A stretch of DNA of 64,000 nt, taken from Haematobia irritans. Lineage: Eukaryota > Arthropoda > Insecta > Diptera > Muscidae. Below the pieces are notes generated by a model. That model had not been told where the DNA came from, ran no database searches, and was given only the letters and a program-made list of their open reading frames with translations. The stretch spans positions 43,572,557 through 43,636,556 of the forward strand of contig NC_134400.1 in the NCBI RefSeq assembly GCF_050003625.1, given 5' to 3'. The position numbers and the translations under genes are program-made. Shown here in pieces: positions 1 through 11,390 of this stretch (its first letter is position 1; every line of letters starts with the position of its first letter).

Positions 1-2938
1 ATCAAAATTTTATTTCTATAGAAAATTTTGTCAAAATTTTATTTCTTTCAAAATAAATTTTATTTTTATTGAAAATTTTGTCACAATTTTATTTCTCTTG
101 AAGAAAATTTTGCAAACATTGTATTTCTATAAAATATCTTGGCAAAATGTTATTTCTATAGGAAATTTTGTCAAAATTTTATTTCTATAGAAAATTTTGT
201 CAAAATTTTATTTCTATAGAAAATTTTGTCAAAATTTTATTTCTATAGAAAATTTTGTCAAAATTTTATTTCTATAGAAAATTTTGTCAAAATTTTATTT
301 CTATAGAAAATTTTGTCAAAATTTTATTTCTATAGAAAATTTTGTCAAAATTTTATTTCTATAGAAAATTTTCTCAAAATGTTATTTCTGTGGAAATTTT
401 GTCAAAACTTTATTTTTATAGAAAATTTGTTCAAATTTTTATTTCTATAGAAAATGATGTCAAGATTTTATTTCTATAGAAAATTTTGTCACAATTTTAT
501 TTCTATAAAAAATGTTGTTACAATTTTATTTTATAGAAAATTTTATTAAAATTTAATATGTACAAAAATTTTTGTCACAATTTTATTTCTATAGAAACTT
601 TTGCCAAAATTTCATTTTTATAGAAACTTTTGTCATAATTGTATTTCTAAAAAAAAAATAAAATTTTATTTCTATAGAAAATTTTGTCAAAATTTATTTC
701 TTTTAAAATAAATTTTATTTTTATTGAACATTTTGTCACAATTTTATTTCTCTTGAAGAAAAAATTTGTAAACATTGTATTTCTATAAAATATCTTGGCA
801 AAATGTTATTTCTATAGAAAATTTTTCAAAACTTTATTTCTATTGAAAATGTTGTCAAAATGTTATTTCTATAGGAAATTTTGTCAAAATTTCATTTCGA
901 TGGAAAATTTTGTCAAAATTTTAGTTCTATGGAACATTTTGTCAAAATTTTTATTTCTATAGAAAAATTTGTCAAAATTGTATTTCTATATGAAATTTTG
1001 TCAAAATTTTAGTTCTATAGAAATGTTTGTCAAAATTTTATTTCTATAGAATATTTTTTCAAAATTTTATTTTATAAAAAATTTTATTAAAATTTAATAT
1101 CTACAAACATTTTTGTCACAATTTTATTTCTATAGAAACTTTTGCCAAAATTGTGTCAAAATTTTATTTCTATAGAAAATTTTGTAAAAATTTTATTTCT
1201 ATAGAAAATTTTGTAAAAATTTTATTTCTTTCAAAATAAATTTTATTTTTATTGCCAACTTTGTCACAATTTTATTTCTCTTGAAGAAAAATTTTTGTTA
1301 TTTCTATAGGAAATTTTGTCAAAATTTTATTTCTATAGAAAATTTTGTAAAAATTTTATTTCTATAGAAAATTTTGTAAAAATTTTATTTCTTTCAAAAT
1401 AAATTTTATTTTTATTGCCAATTTTGTCACAATTTTATTTCTCTTGAAGAAAAATTTTTGTTATTTCTATAGGAAATTTTGTCAAAATTTTATTTCTATA
1501 GGAAATTTTGTCAAAATTTTATTTCTATAGAAAATTTTCTCAAAATGTTATTTCTGTGGAAAATTTTGTCAAAATTTTATTTTTATAGAAAATTTTTTCA
1601 AATTTTTATTTCTATAGAAAATTTTCTCAAAATGTTATTTCTGTGGAAAATTTTGTCAAAACTTTATTTTCATAGAATTTTTTTTCAAAATTTTATTTCT
1701 ATAGAAAATGTTGTCACAATTTTATTTCTATAGAAAATTTTGTCACAATTTTATTTTATAGACAATTTTATTAAAATTTAATATCTGCAAACATTTTTGT
1801 CACAATTTTATTTCTATAGAAACTTTTGTCAAAATTTCATTTTTATAGAAACTTTTGTCATAATTGTATTTCTAAAAAAAAAAAAATTTTATTTCTATAG
1901 AAAATTTTGTCAAAATTTTATTTCTTTTAAAATAAATTTTATTTTTATTGAAAATTTTGTCACAATTTTATTTCTCTTGAAGACAAAATTTGTAAACATT
2001 GTATTTCTATAAAATATCTTGGCAAAATGTTATTTCTATAGAAAATTTTTCAAAACTTTTTTTCTATTGAAAATGTTGTCAAAATGTTATTTCTATAGAA
2101 AATTTTGTCAAAGTTTTAAATCTATAGAAAATTTTGTCAAAATTTTATTTCTATAGAAAATTTTGTCAAAATTTTATTTCTATAGAAAATTTTGTCAAAA
2201 TTTTATTTCTATAGGAAATTTTGTGAAAATTTTATTTCTATTGAAAATTTTGTCAAAATTTTATTTCTATAGAAAATTTTGTCAAAATTTTATTTCTATA
2301 GAAAATTTTGTCAAAATTTTATTTCTATAGAAAATTTTGTCAAAATTTTATTTCTATAGAAAATTTTGTCAAAATTTTATTTCTATAGAAAATTTTGTCA
2401 AAATTTTATTTCTATAGAAAATTTTGTCAAAATTTTATTTCTATAGAAAATTTTGTCAAAATTTTATTTCTATAGAAACTTTTGCAAAATTTCATGTTTA
2501 TAGAAACTTTTGTCGTTAATTTATTTCTACAAACAAAAATTTCAAAATTTAATTTCTATAGAAAATTTTGTCAAAACGTTATTTCTGTGGAAAATTTTGT
2601 CAAAATTTTATTCCTATAGAAATTTTTTTCAAATTTTTGTTTTTATAGAAAATGATGTCAAGATTGTATTTCTATAGAAAATTTTGTCAAAATTTTATTT
2701 CTATAGAAAAGTTATCAAAATTGTATTTCTATAAAAAATGTTGTTACAATTTTATTTTATAGAAAAGTTAATCAAAATTTATATCTACAAAAATTTTTGT
2801 CGCAATGTTATTTCTATAGAATCTTTTGCCAAAATTTCATTTTTATAGAAACTTTTGTCATAATTGTATTTCTACAAACCAAAATTTCAAAATTTTATTT
2901 CTATAGAAAATTTAGTTAAAATTTTATTTCATTCGTTT
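1..2938 (+). repeat. 29-bp AT-rich satellite array, forward orientation
   Basis: The stretch is a continuous tandem repeat with a period of 29 bp. The unit has a perfect 12-bp palindrome TTTCTATAGAAA followed by AAAATTTTGTCAAAATTTT. Near-identical units occupy roughly 160-370 and 2130-2480; elsewhere they are diverged. Variant blocks recur in order: one with CTCTTGAAGAAAA near 90, 750, 1270, 1450 and 1975, and one with ATCTTGGCAAAATG near 132, 792 and 2015. This shows higher-order duplication of multi-monomer blocks. The array runs off the left edge of the window. No gene is embedded; open frames here are artefacts of the periodicity. Confidence 0.97.
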
Positions 2939-3150
2939 TGTTTGTTATTGTTGGTTTCTCTTCAACCATGCATTGACTAAACTAGAAGTGTAGATTAACC
3001 AACAGAGGAAATGTATGCTTGTAAAATTTATTTGGACAAAGCCCTATAGACTGCAAGATGGTTGGATGTACAGCTGTTTCGGAATTACCACATTCCTCAT
3101 CAGCATCCTCTACTTGCAGCAAAACTATCAACCAATTATCAGAATAAATT
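2939..3150 (-). mobile_element. Penelope-like element terminal (pLTR) fragment
   Basis: Read on the minus strand, this piece shares its sequence with 40905-41060, which lies upstream of a Penelope-type reverse transcriptase, and with the embedded pieces near 9.0, 11.8 and 15.2 kb. Shared landmarks are CCTCTGTTGGTTAA, the GCCCTATA segment and a hammerhead ribozyme. Penelope-like elements are known to carry hammerhead motifs in their terminal repeats. The fragment abuts the 29-bp array on one side and a 153-bp core remnant on the other. No coding sequence is attached. Assignment rests on the link at 40.9-42.1 kb and on the ribozyme. Confidence 0.7.
3064..3108 (-). ncRNA. Hammerhead ribozyme motif, apparently intact
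   Basis: On the minus strand all hammerhead elements are present in order: stem I strand GGATG, box CTGATGA, stem II GGAAT with loop GTGGTA and partner ATTCC, box GAAA, a 2-bp stem III (AC/GT, loop AGCT), the cleavage triplet GTA, and the returning stem I strand CATCC. Stem I (5 bp) and stem II (5 bp) are fully complementary. The very short stem III is typical of hammerheads in Penelope-like elements. Predicted cleavage is 3' of the triplet, between window positions 3069 and 3068. Activity is inferred from the match only. Confidence 0.8.
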
Positions 3151-3345
3151 GACCTCCGGAACCTCTTGGAGGAGCAAAATTCATCCGATTAGGTTGAAAT
3201 TTGGTACATTGCTCAATAATATGGCCGCTAACAATCATGCAAGTATGTATATTATATATTGCCGATCCTTAATCACACAAAAATTGGTCCATATCGCCAA
3301 AAATAATATACCAAAATTTTATTTGTATACAAAATTATGTCAAGA
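3148..3345 (-). repeat. Fragment of HINE 153-bp core repeat
   Basis: The text TGACCTCCGGAACCTCTTGG followed by the GAAATTTGGTAC segment and CACAAAAATTGGTCCATATCG matches one core monomer and the core-to-29-bp junction seen in complete elements such as 24471-26468. No element ends are present here, so this is a truncated piece next to the Penelope fragment. Confidence 0.75.
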
Positions 3346-3350
3346 GTTTT

Positions 3351-5054
3351 AAGATACCTTCGCTTATCAAAACTTATTTTTCGTTACTTTAAGGTAAGTT
3401 TTCCTTAATATACGACTGTAACAGTGTGCCGCAAATTTCAAAGAAAAGAAAATATTTTTCAAAGCAAAGATTATGAATTTTTTTCAATTAAAAATTTATA
3501 TTTGTTAAATAAATTTGTCCCCAGTATTGTGTATGTCCTAAAATTTAGGTTGTATGATCTCTCATTGTAGGCCAATTTTTTATATTATAAAATTACTTTT
3601 GTGGTCCCATGGTACCAAAATCAGTACCAATTTCATTCACCCATTCTTGGAATGTTACAAATGCTTGTCCTTCTTCTTCTTCGTTCATCAAACAACCATA
3701 AAAGGATCACCTTTTTAAAGGGACATTTAAAGATGTTTTAGCCTCCCTCAATATCTCCTATTACAAATGCTGATCTTCCTCTGTTTCTCAATGTGGCATG
3801 GAAGATCTTCTTTATTTCTCTCTACACTCACATATGTTCCTTAATTGTGTAGGGGAGTTTTTCTTTTGTTCTCTTCTTATTTTTCATTTAAATGGAATTG
3901 TTTGAGATCCTTTGTCTTTTGGCAAATTTTTAATATCCTTTTGTTTTATTGTTTTGGGTTTTATTTCTCTTGTTAGTGGACAATAGAATTTAATTGAGCG
4001 AAGGATTTTGTTTTCTACTTGGTTTAGCAATAGCAATTGTTCAAATGTCTTCTTATAGGAGATGGATCATTCCTTAATTTTTTTATTTGTGGCATTGTTA
4101 AAAATAATTTGCATTTTATTTTAGAAGATTTAAAAATTTCGAGAGGGAAAAATTTAGTATTTTCCTAGAAAAATTAAATATTATATTTTCTAAGCGAAAT
4201 AAAAAACTTTTTAGGACAAATCAATCAAGATCATATCTAGTGATAAAGCCTAAAAGGCAAAAGGATACTGAGAAAATATTATGGACTGGATCATATTATA
4301 GAAATTCCCTCAAAAGTAGAAACTCACACCCGCAATTCTTATATTTTGGTTAGAGACATAAAGTGAAGCCTACACTAAAACAATTTAGTTGGATCCAAAA
4401 TGTTGATCTTCCCTTAAGGGTTTATTTATAGATTCTTCTATATAAACTGATTAATAACAAAAGGGGCTTATATAGGTATTTAATCGACCTGGAAAAAAAT
4501 TAAAAGTTGTTCCACAAACATTTCTTTTTAAGAGAATTCTGGGATCCTCCATAAATTTTTTCCACTTCCAATGATCTTCTTTGGAACCAGTCTTAGAAAA
4601 TACGCTAATTGGCGGTATAAAGTCAACATTTAAATTTTGGACAGTTACAGTTACGTCCATATGGATATATGGAGCTCAATTCCCGTAGATTTGACGAAAG
4701 CCCTAACCCACTCAATGCAAAATAGACTCCAGGCAGTAGAAAACACTAAGTACTACCATACAAAATATTAAAAATTTGTAATATTTAGTGTATAAGCCAA
4801 TAATTTTTATTTTTGGCTAAGTGAAATTTTTTTTTTGGCTAAGTGAAATTAACTATTTTTTGTTTCTTATTTCCTTGAACAGAATTAAACCTGAATTAAT
4901 TTTCTTTCTATATTTAAGGTATAAAACTTACATATTAAGTTCCTATTTTTCATTTCGTTTCACAATTTACTTCAAATAGATAGGTGTACAACTTTTTTTG
5001 CTGAAAGGAACAGAAAAGTAACAAGAAAGTAAAAAACTGTATAAAATAAATTTA
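3351..5054. other. Intervening AT-rich sequence, nothing recognised
   Basis: About 1.7 kb of non-tandem AT-rich sequence. Short open frames on both strands show no recognisable domain. No transposon ends, tRNA or gene structure could be supported. Confidence 0.6.
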
Positions 5055-5299
5055 ACCAGTATAAACGGCCGTAAGTTCGGCCAGGCCGAATCTTATGTAC
5101 CCTCCACCATGGATTGCGTAGAAACTTCTACGAAAGGCTGTCATCCACAATCGAATTACTTGGGTTGTGGTATCTAAATCGTTTTCTAAATTGTGAGTCC
5201 ATACGTGGTATATATTAGACCAAAAAGGTATGTGTAGGCAAGTCTACAAATAATTACGAATCGATATGGACTTTTGCACGGTACATAGGGAGCCAGAAT

Positions 5300-6535
5300 T
5301 GAAATATCTGTGTCGCTTATATGGGGGCTATATACAATTATTGATATGGACTAATTTTTGTGTGATTGGGGATCGATTTATCTGAGGTCTATATATAACT
5401 ATAGACCGATATGGACCTAGTTAGACATGGTTGTTAACGGCCATATATTAGCACAATGTACCAAATTTCAACTGACTCGGATGAAATTTGCTCCTCCGAG
5501 AGGCTCCAAAACCAAATCTCGGGATCGGTTTATATGGGGCTATATATGATTATGGACTGATATGGACCACTTTTGGCATGGTTGTTAAATATCATATACG
5601 ATCACCACGTACACAATTTCAACCAGATCGGGTGAATTTTGCTTCTCCAAACGGCACCGGAGGTCAAATCTGGGGATCGGTTTATATGGGTGCTATATAT
5701 AATTACGGACTGATATGAACCAATTCCTGCATGGTTGTTGGATACCACATACTAACATCACGTACCAAATTTCAACCGAATCGGCTGAATTTTGCTCTTC
5801 GAAGGGGCTCCGTAGGTCAAATCTAGGGATCGGTTTATATGGGGGCTATATATAATTATGGACCGATTTCGACCAATTTTTGCATGGCCATTAGAGACCG
5901 TATACTTACACCATGTACCAAATTTCAGCCGGATCGGATGAAGTTTGCTTCTCTTAGAGGCTCCGCAAGCCAAATCGCGGGATCGGTTTACATGGGGGCT
6001 ATATATGATGATGGACCGATGTGGACCAATTTTTACATGGTTGTTAGATACCATATACTAACACCACGTACCAAATTTCAACCAGATCGGATGAATTTTG
6101 TTCCTCTAAGAGGCTCCGGATTTCAAATCTGGGGATCGGTTTATGTGGGGGCTATATATGATTATGGACCGATGTGGACCAATTTTTGGATGGTTGTTAG
6201 AGACCATATACCAACAGCATGTGCCAAATTTCAACCAGATCGGATGAATTTGGTTCCTCTAAGAGGCTCCGGAGTTCAAATCTGGGGATCGGTTTATGTG
6301 GGGGCTATATATGATTATGGACCGATGTGGACCAATTTTTGGATGGTTATTAGAGACCATATACCAACAGCATGTGCCAAATTTCAGCCGGATCGGATGA
6401 AATTTGCTTCTCTTTGAGGCTCAGCAATCCAAATCGGGGTATCGGTTTATATGGGGGCTATATATAAATATTGACCGATATGGACCATTTTTTGCGTGGG
6501 TGTTAGAGACCATATTCTAACACCATGTATAATTT
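5300..6535 (+). repeat. 153-bp core tandem array (about 8 monomers)
   Basis: The phrase CGGTTTATATGGGGGCTATA recurs at about 5831, 5984, 6137 and 6290, giving a period of 153 bp, a multiple of three. Monomers stay open as 51-codon units; a frame across 5839-6417 spans nearly four. Each unit contains the TGGACCAATTTTTG and AAATTTCAGCCGGATCGGAT segments. Confidence 0.95.
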
Positions 6536-6945
6536 TATTTCCATAGCTAATTTTGTCAAAATTATATTTCCATTTTGTCAAGATTTCATTTCTATAGAAA
6601 ACATTGTCAAAATTTTATTTCTATAGAAAATTTTGTCACAATTTTATTTTAATAAAAACTTTTGTCAAAATGTTATTTCTATAGAAAATTTTGTAAATAT
6701 ATTTATTTCTATAGAAAATTTTGTCACAATTTTATTTTAATAAAAACTTTTGTCAAAATGTTATTTCTATAGAAAATTTTGTAAATATATTTATTTCTAT
6801 AGAAATTTTTGTCAAAATTTTATTTCTATAGAAAATTGTTTCCAAATTTTATTTCTATAGAAAATTTTTTCCAAATTTTACTTCTATAGAAAATGTTGTC
6901 AAAATTTTATTTTGTCAAAATTTTATTTCTATAGAAACTTTAAAC
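6535..6945 (+). repeat. 29-bp array internal to HINE
   Basis: Forward-orientation 29-bp monomers lie between the 153-bp core and the right stem-loop end, including a local duplication around 6630-6800. Its position inside the element shows that this satellite belongs to the element structure. Confidence 0.9.
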
Positions 6946-7180
6946 TTTATAATATGCTTATTTAATCGGCCTTTTTAGTTTAATATATACTACGTATGTA
7001 CTACCTTGTAATTTAGAAGACGGTGTTAGGAAGTTTTAAGATACCTTGCCATCGGTAAGTGTTACCGCAACCCAAGTAATTCGATTGTGGATGACAGTCT
7101 TCAGTAGAAGTTTCTACGCAATCCATAGTGGAGGGTACATAAGCTTCGGCCGGGCCGAACTTACGGCCATATATACTTGG

Positions 7181-8059
7181 TGTTGTTTCCAAACAGATCC
7201 AAATTTTCTTCTTGGTCATCTCAAGCCTTGTAAGTAGGCAGTGGACGGAGCGAATCTACATCGCTTGCAGCACGGAACTTCTTCTTTCTTTGCAGGATTT
7301 TTGTGTTCATAAAAGACAATCGTTCTCTTAGATCACCCCTTTATTGAAATTAATTCCATATTAAATTGCAATTCTTTGGTAAATAGGCGGCATACGAAAA
7401 GCCTAGTATAAATTTTTCTCCTAAAGGATAATCTCTGATCAGCGGATGCAAGAAATGTCTCCTCACAAACAAAATTGTCCTTTTCAATACCTGGGCTTGT
7501 TCACATTTTTTTCTATTAGGTTTCGCCTTACAAAAGGCCAACAAAATCCTCTGAATCATGTGATTTTCTAATTATCTGCATAGCAATCGCAATTCGTTCC
7601 ACTTGGTTGCATTTGGTGCTATTGGGATGGAATTCTAAATGGATTTAATCTGAGAGGAAGGAGGATCTCTAGGCTATTATACGCTGATTTTGTGTCACAT
7701 GCAGTTTGTTTTTTTTTTTTCATCCTTTGGTTTTACGGCCGATGATATCAATAATGAGAAGGGAGAAGATTCTTGACAAAATGGTAAAAGATTATAATGA
7801 CATGTTTGGATCAATAAAAGAATTAGCCATGCTAACTAAATGATTGTCATATTGAGTTTCCTAAAAATATCCAAAGACATTTTTCCAAGAATATCAAATA
7901 TCACATTGACATGATAATGTTTGGATCAAAAAAAGATTCGATAATAAGGAAGTGATAAGTAGAGAAATCTGTCAAGAATGCCAAAGTTGTTATTTTTGAT
8001 AAACTCAGGTCGTAATTGGAAAGGGTAAAAGCGGTTGTTGCTGATTTTATAATATTTTG
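7181..8059. other. Intervening sequence, nothing recognised
   Basis: About 0.9 kb of AT-rich, non-tandem sequence. Small open frames exist but none resembles a known protein. Confidence 0.55.
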
Positions 8060-8258
8060 TAGCCCCCGCAATAGGATAGAGATCCGAGTATAAGTCGTTT
8101 GTAATACATCGAAATATCGATTTTCGACCACATAAAGTCTCTGTATATTCTTGATGTTGGTGAGAACTCCAAGACGATCTAACGATTTCCGTTGTAATGA
8201 CACTGCAGCCCTCACGAATTTAGCTGTCATTCTGAAAATGGGAACATTTTGTTTTTTT
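8060..8258 (+). mobile_element. DINE-1-like terminal fragment (TATACCC-end subfamily 2)
   Basis: The run GTAATACATCGAAATATCG, then CGACCACATAAAGT, a TATTCTTGATG segment and CCAAGACGATCTAACGA, matches the start of the element at 22171. The extreme TATACCC terminus is lost. It is interrupted at 8259 by a second terminal fragment, after which a near-copy of its last 60-70 bp resumes at 8389. Confidence 0.7.
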
Positions 8259-8388
8259 TTATACCCTTCACCACTACTGTGGTACAGGGTATAATAAGTT
8301 TGTGCATTTGTATGTAACGCCAAGAAGGAAAAGTCTGAGACCCATCGTTTAGTATACCGATCGTCTTAGAATTAAATTCTGAGCCGTT
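8259..8388 (+). mobile_element. DINE-1-like terminal fragment (subfamily 3)
   Basis: Starts with a poly-T run and ATACCCTTCACCACTACTG, pairing with ACAGGGTAT to form the terminal inverted repeat, then continues with ATGTAACGCCAAGAAGGA, as at 45647. It ends after about 130 bp and is flanked by two near-identical ~65-bp segments. Confidence 0.75.
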
Positions 8389-8458
8389 GAAATGACACTG
8401 CAGCCCTCACGAATGTAGCTGTCGTTCTGAAAATGGGAACATTTTGTTTTTTTTTTTT
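8389..8458 (+). repeat. Duplicated flank of the inserted DINE fragment
   Basis: ATGACACTGCAGCCCTCACG through CTGAAAATGGGAACATTTTG followed by poly-T repeats the segment 8192-8258 with two or three substitutions. The two copies bracket the 130-bp fragment as direct repeats. Confidence 0.8.
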
Positions 8459-8489
8459 TTTAATTATTATTATAATAAACCAAATTAGC

Positions 8490-11390
8490 GCGATTGTTAC
8501 AGGCCATAAACTGACATCACGTGCCAAATTTCAGCCGGATCGGATGAAATTTGCTTCTCCAAGAGGATCCGAAAGCCAAATCTGAAGATCGGTTTATATG
8601 GGCCGAATACGATGAGAATTGATCTTCCAAGCGGATCAGGAAGTTAATCGAAAGTCGGTCTTTTTCCTATGTGGTTCTAACAAAATTTAAAAAAAATAAG
8701 ATATTGACAAAATTGTCTATAGAAACAAAATTTTGAAAAAAATGTTTATAGAAATAACATTTTTACAACATATTCTATAGAACTAAAATTTTGACAAAAT
8801 CCTTATATGGAAATAAAATTTTGATAAAAATTTCTACAGGAAAAAAAATATTTTGGCAAAATTTTCAAAAGAAATAAAATTTCTATGGAACTAAAATTTT
8901 CATAAAATTTTCTATACAAATAAAATTTTCACCTCGTGTTTAGTTTTTTATTGTTGTTTGTACTTCAATCATATTTGTTGTTTTGATCTCAACTTTAAAA
9001 CCATTGTGTTGACTAAAATACAAGAGTAGCTTAACCAACAGAGGAAAATAATGTTTGTCAAATTTATTTGGGCAAAGCCCTATAAACAGCAAGACGGTTG
9101 GATGGACGCACATTTCGGAATTACCACATCCTCATCAAATTTTGACAAAAATTTCTATAGAAATAAAATTTTGACACAATTTTCTATAAAAGTAAAATGT
9201 TGACAAAATTTCTATTAATATAAAATTTTGACATAATTTCTATAAAAATAAAATTTGGACAAAATTTTCTGTAGAAATAAAATTTTGACAAATTCTTCTA
9301 TAGAAATAAAATTTTGACACAATTTTCTATAACAGTAAAATGTTGACAAAATTTCTATTGAAATAAAATTTTGACAAGATTTCTATTGAAATAAAATTAT
9401 GACAAAATTTTCTATAAAAATAAATTTTGACACAATTTTCTATAAAAATAAAAGGTTGTCAAAATTTCTATTGAAATAAAATTTCGAAAAAAAATTCTAT
9501 AGAAATAAATTTATGACAAAATATTCTATAGAAATAAAATTATGACAAAATATTCTATAGAAATAAACTTTTAACAAAATATTCTACAAAATAAAATTTT
9601 GACAAAATTTTCTATAGAAATAAAATTTTGACACAGTTTTCTATAGAAATAAAATTTCGACAAAATTTTCTATAGACATTAAATTTGCAAAAATTGTCTA
9701 TAGAAATTAAATTTGACAAAATTCTCTATAGAAATAAAATTTTGACAAAATTTTCTATAGAAATAAAATTTTGTCAAAATTTTCTAGAGAAACAAAATTT
9801 TGACAAAATCTTAATATGGAAATAAAATTTTGATAAAAGTTATAGAAAAAAATATTTTGGGAAAATTTTTAACAGAAATAAAAATGCTATTGAACTAAAA
9901 TTTTGATAAAATTTTGACAAAATTTTCTATAGAAATAACATTTTGACAAAATTTTCTACTGAAATAGAATTTAGACAAAAATTTCTATGGAATAAAAATT
10001 TGACACAATTTTCTTTCGAAATAAAATGTTGACATAATTTTCTATCGAAATAAAATTTTGACACAATTTTCTATAAAAGTAAAAGGTTGACAAAATTTCT
10101 ACTGAAATAAAATTTCGACAAAATTTTCTATAGAAATAAAATTTTGACAAAATATTCTATAGAAATAAAATTATGACAAAATATTCTATAGAAATAAAAT
10201 TTTAACAAAATATTCTACAAAAAAAAATTTTGACAAAATTTTCTATAGAAATAAAATTGTGACACAATTTTCTATAGAAATAACATTTTGACAAAATTTT
10301 CTACTGAAATAGAATTTAGACAAAAATTTCTATGGAATAAAAATTTGACACAATTTTCTTTCGAAATAAAATGTTGACATAATTTTCTATCGAAATAAAA
10401 TTTTGACACAATTTTCTATAAAAGTAAAAGGTTGACAAAATTTCTACTGAAATAAAATTTCGACAAAATTTTCTATAGAAATAAAATTTTGACAAAATAT
10501 TCTATAGAAATAAAATTATGACAAAATATTCTATAGAAATAAAATTTTAACAAAATATTCTACAAAAAAAATTTTGACAAAATTTTCTATAGAAATAAAA
10601 TTTTGACACAATTTTCTATAGAAATAACATTTTGACAAAATTTTCTACAGAAATAGAATTTTGACAAAAATTTCTATGGAATAAAAATTTGACACAATTT
10701 TCTTTCGAAATAAAATGTTGACATAATTTTCTATCGAAATAAAATGTTTAAAAAATTTTCTATAGAAATTAAATCTTTACAAAATTTGCTACAGAAATAA
10801 AATTTTGACAAAATTTTCTATAGAGATAAAAAATTTTCGAAAAAATAAAATTTTGACAACATTTGCTAAGGAAATAAAATTTTGACAAAATTTTCTATAG
10901 AACTAAAATGTTTCTATAAATATAAAATTTAGACAAAATTCATTTATAGAAATAAATTTTTGAGGAAAGTTTCTATAAAAATAAAATTTTAATAAAATTT
11001 TCTCTAGAACTAAAATTTTGACAAAATTTTCTATAGAAACAAAGTTTTGAAAAAAAATTTGTTTAGAACTAAAATGTTGACAAACTTTTCTATAGAAATA
11101 AAATTTTGACAAAATTGTCTATAAAAATAAAATTTTAACAAAATGTTCTATAGAAATAAAATTTTGACCAAATTTTCTCTAGAAAGAAAATTTTGAAAAA
11201 AATTTTGTTTAGAAATAAAACTTATACAAAATTTTTGATAGAAATAAGATTTTGACAAAATTTTCTACAGAAATACAATTTTGACAAAATTTTCTATAGA
11301 AATAAAATTTTGACAAAATTTTCTTTAGAAATAAAATTTTAACAAAATTTTCTACAGAAATCAAATATAGGCAGAATTTTCTAATTAAAA
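8490..11390 (-). repeat. Higher-order satellite unit A
   Basis: First of three long repeats sharing, in order, a truncated 153-bp core piece (ACTGACATCACGTGCCAAAT through GGTTTATATGGG), a unique bridge (GGCCGAATACGATG to TTTTTCCTATGTGG), reverse-orientation 29-bp monomers, a Penelope-derived insert with a broken hammerhead, then more 29-bp monomers. The distance from anchor GGGCCGAATACG to unit B is about 2.80 kb. Within the unit a ~350-bp block with TTCTTTCGAAATAAAATG recurs near 10010, 10360 and 10700. Confidence 0.9.
8935..9137 (-). mobile_element. Penelope-derived insert with broken hammerhead, unit A
   Basis: Minus-strand remnant of the Penelope terminal region. Hammerhead boxes TGATGA and GAAA and the GTC triplet remain, but the 5' stem I strand is replaced by 29-bp satellite and stem II is shortened by one base (GGAT facing ATTCC). 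Cleavage is therefore unlikely. Confidence 0.75.

Larger units (their letters stand above)
5055..7180. mobile_element. HINE/DINE-1-like element with two inverted stem-loop ends
   Basis: Both ends are the same ~200-bp stem-loop terminus in opposite orientation: GTAAGTTCGGCCAGGCCGAA at the left, and its mirror GGCCGAACTTACGGCC at the right. Inside are about eight 153-bp core monomers (about 5300-6535) and a forward 29-bp array (about 6535-6940). The usual TATACCC/(GTCC)n end is missing, so this copy is a foldback-like version of a family normally bounded by two different ends. It may have formed by insertion of one copy into another with loss of sequence. DINE-1/HINE assignment is from architecture. 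Confidence 0.75.

Noticed and set aside
160..370. CRISPR-like regular repeats
   Set aside because: The units are head-to-tail with no spacers; this is a satellite in a eukaryotic genome.
7901..8323. 140-codon minus-strand open frame
   Set aside because: Its second half is a shadow of DINE-like terminal sequence; the first half has no recognisable motif.
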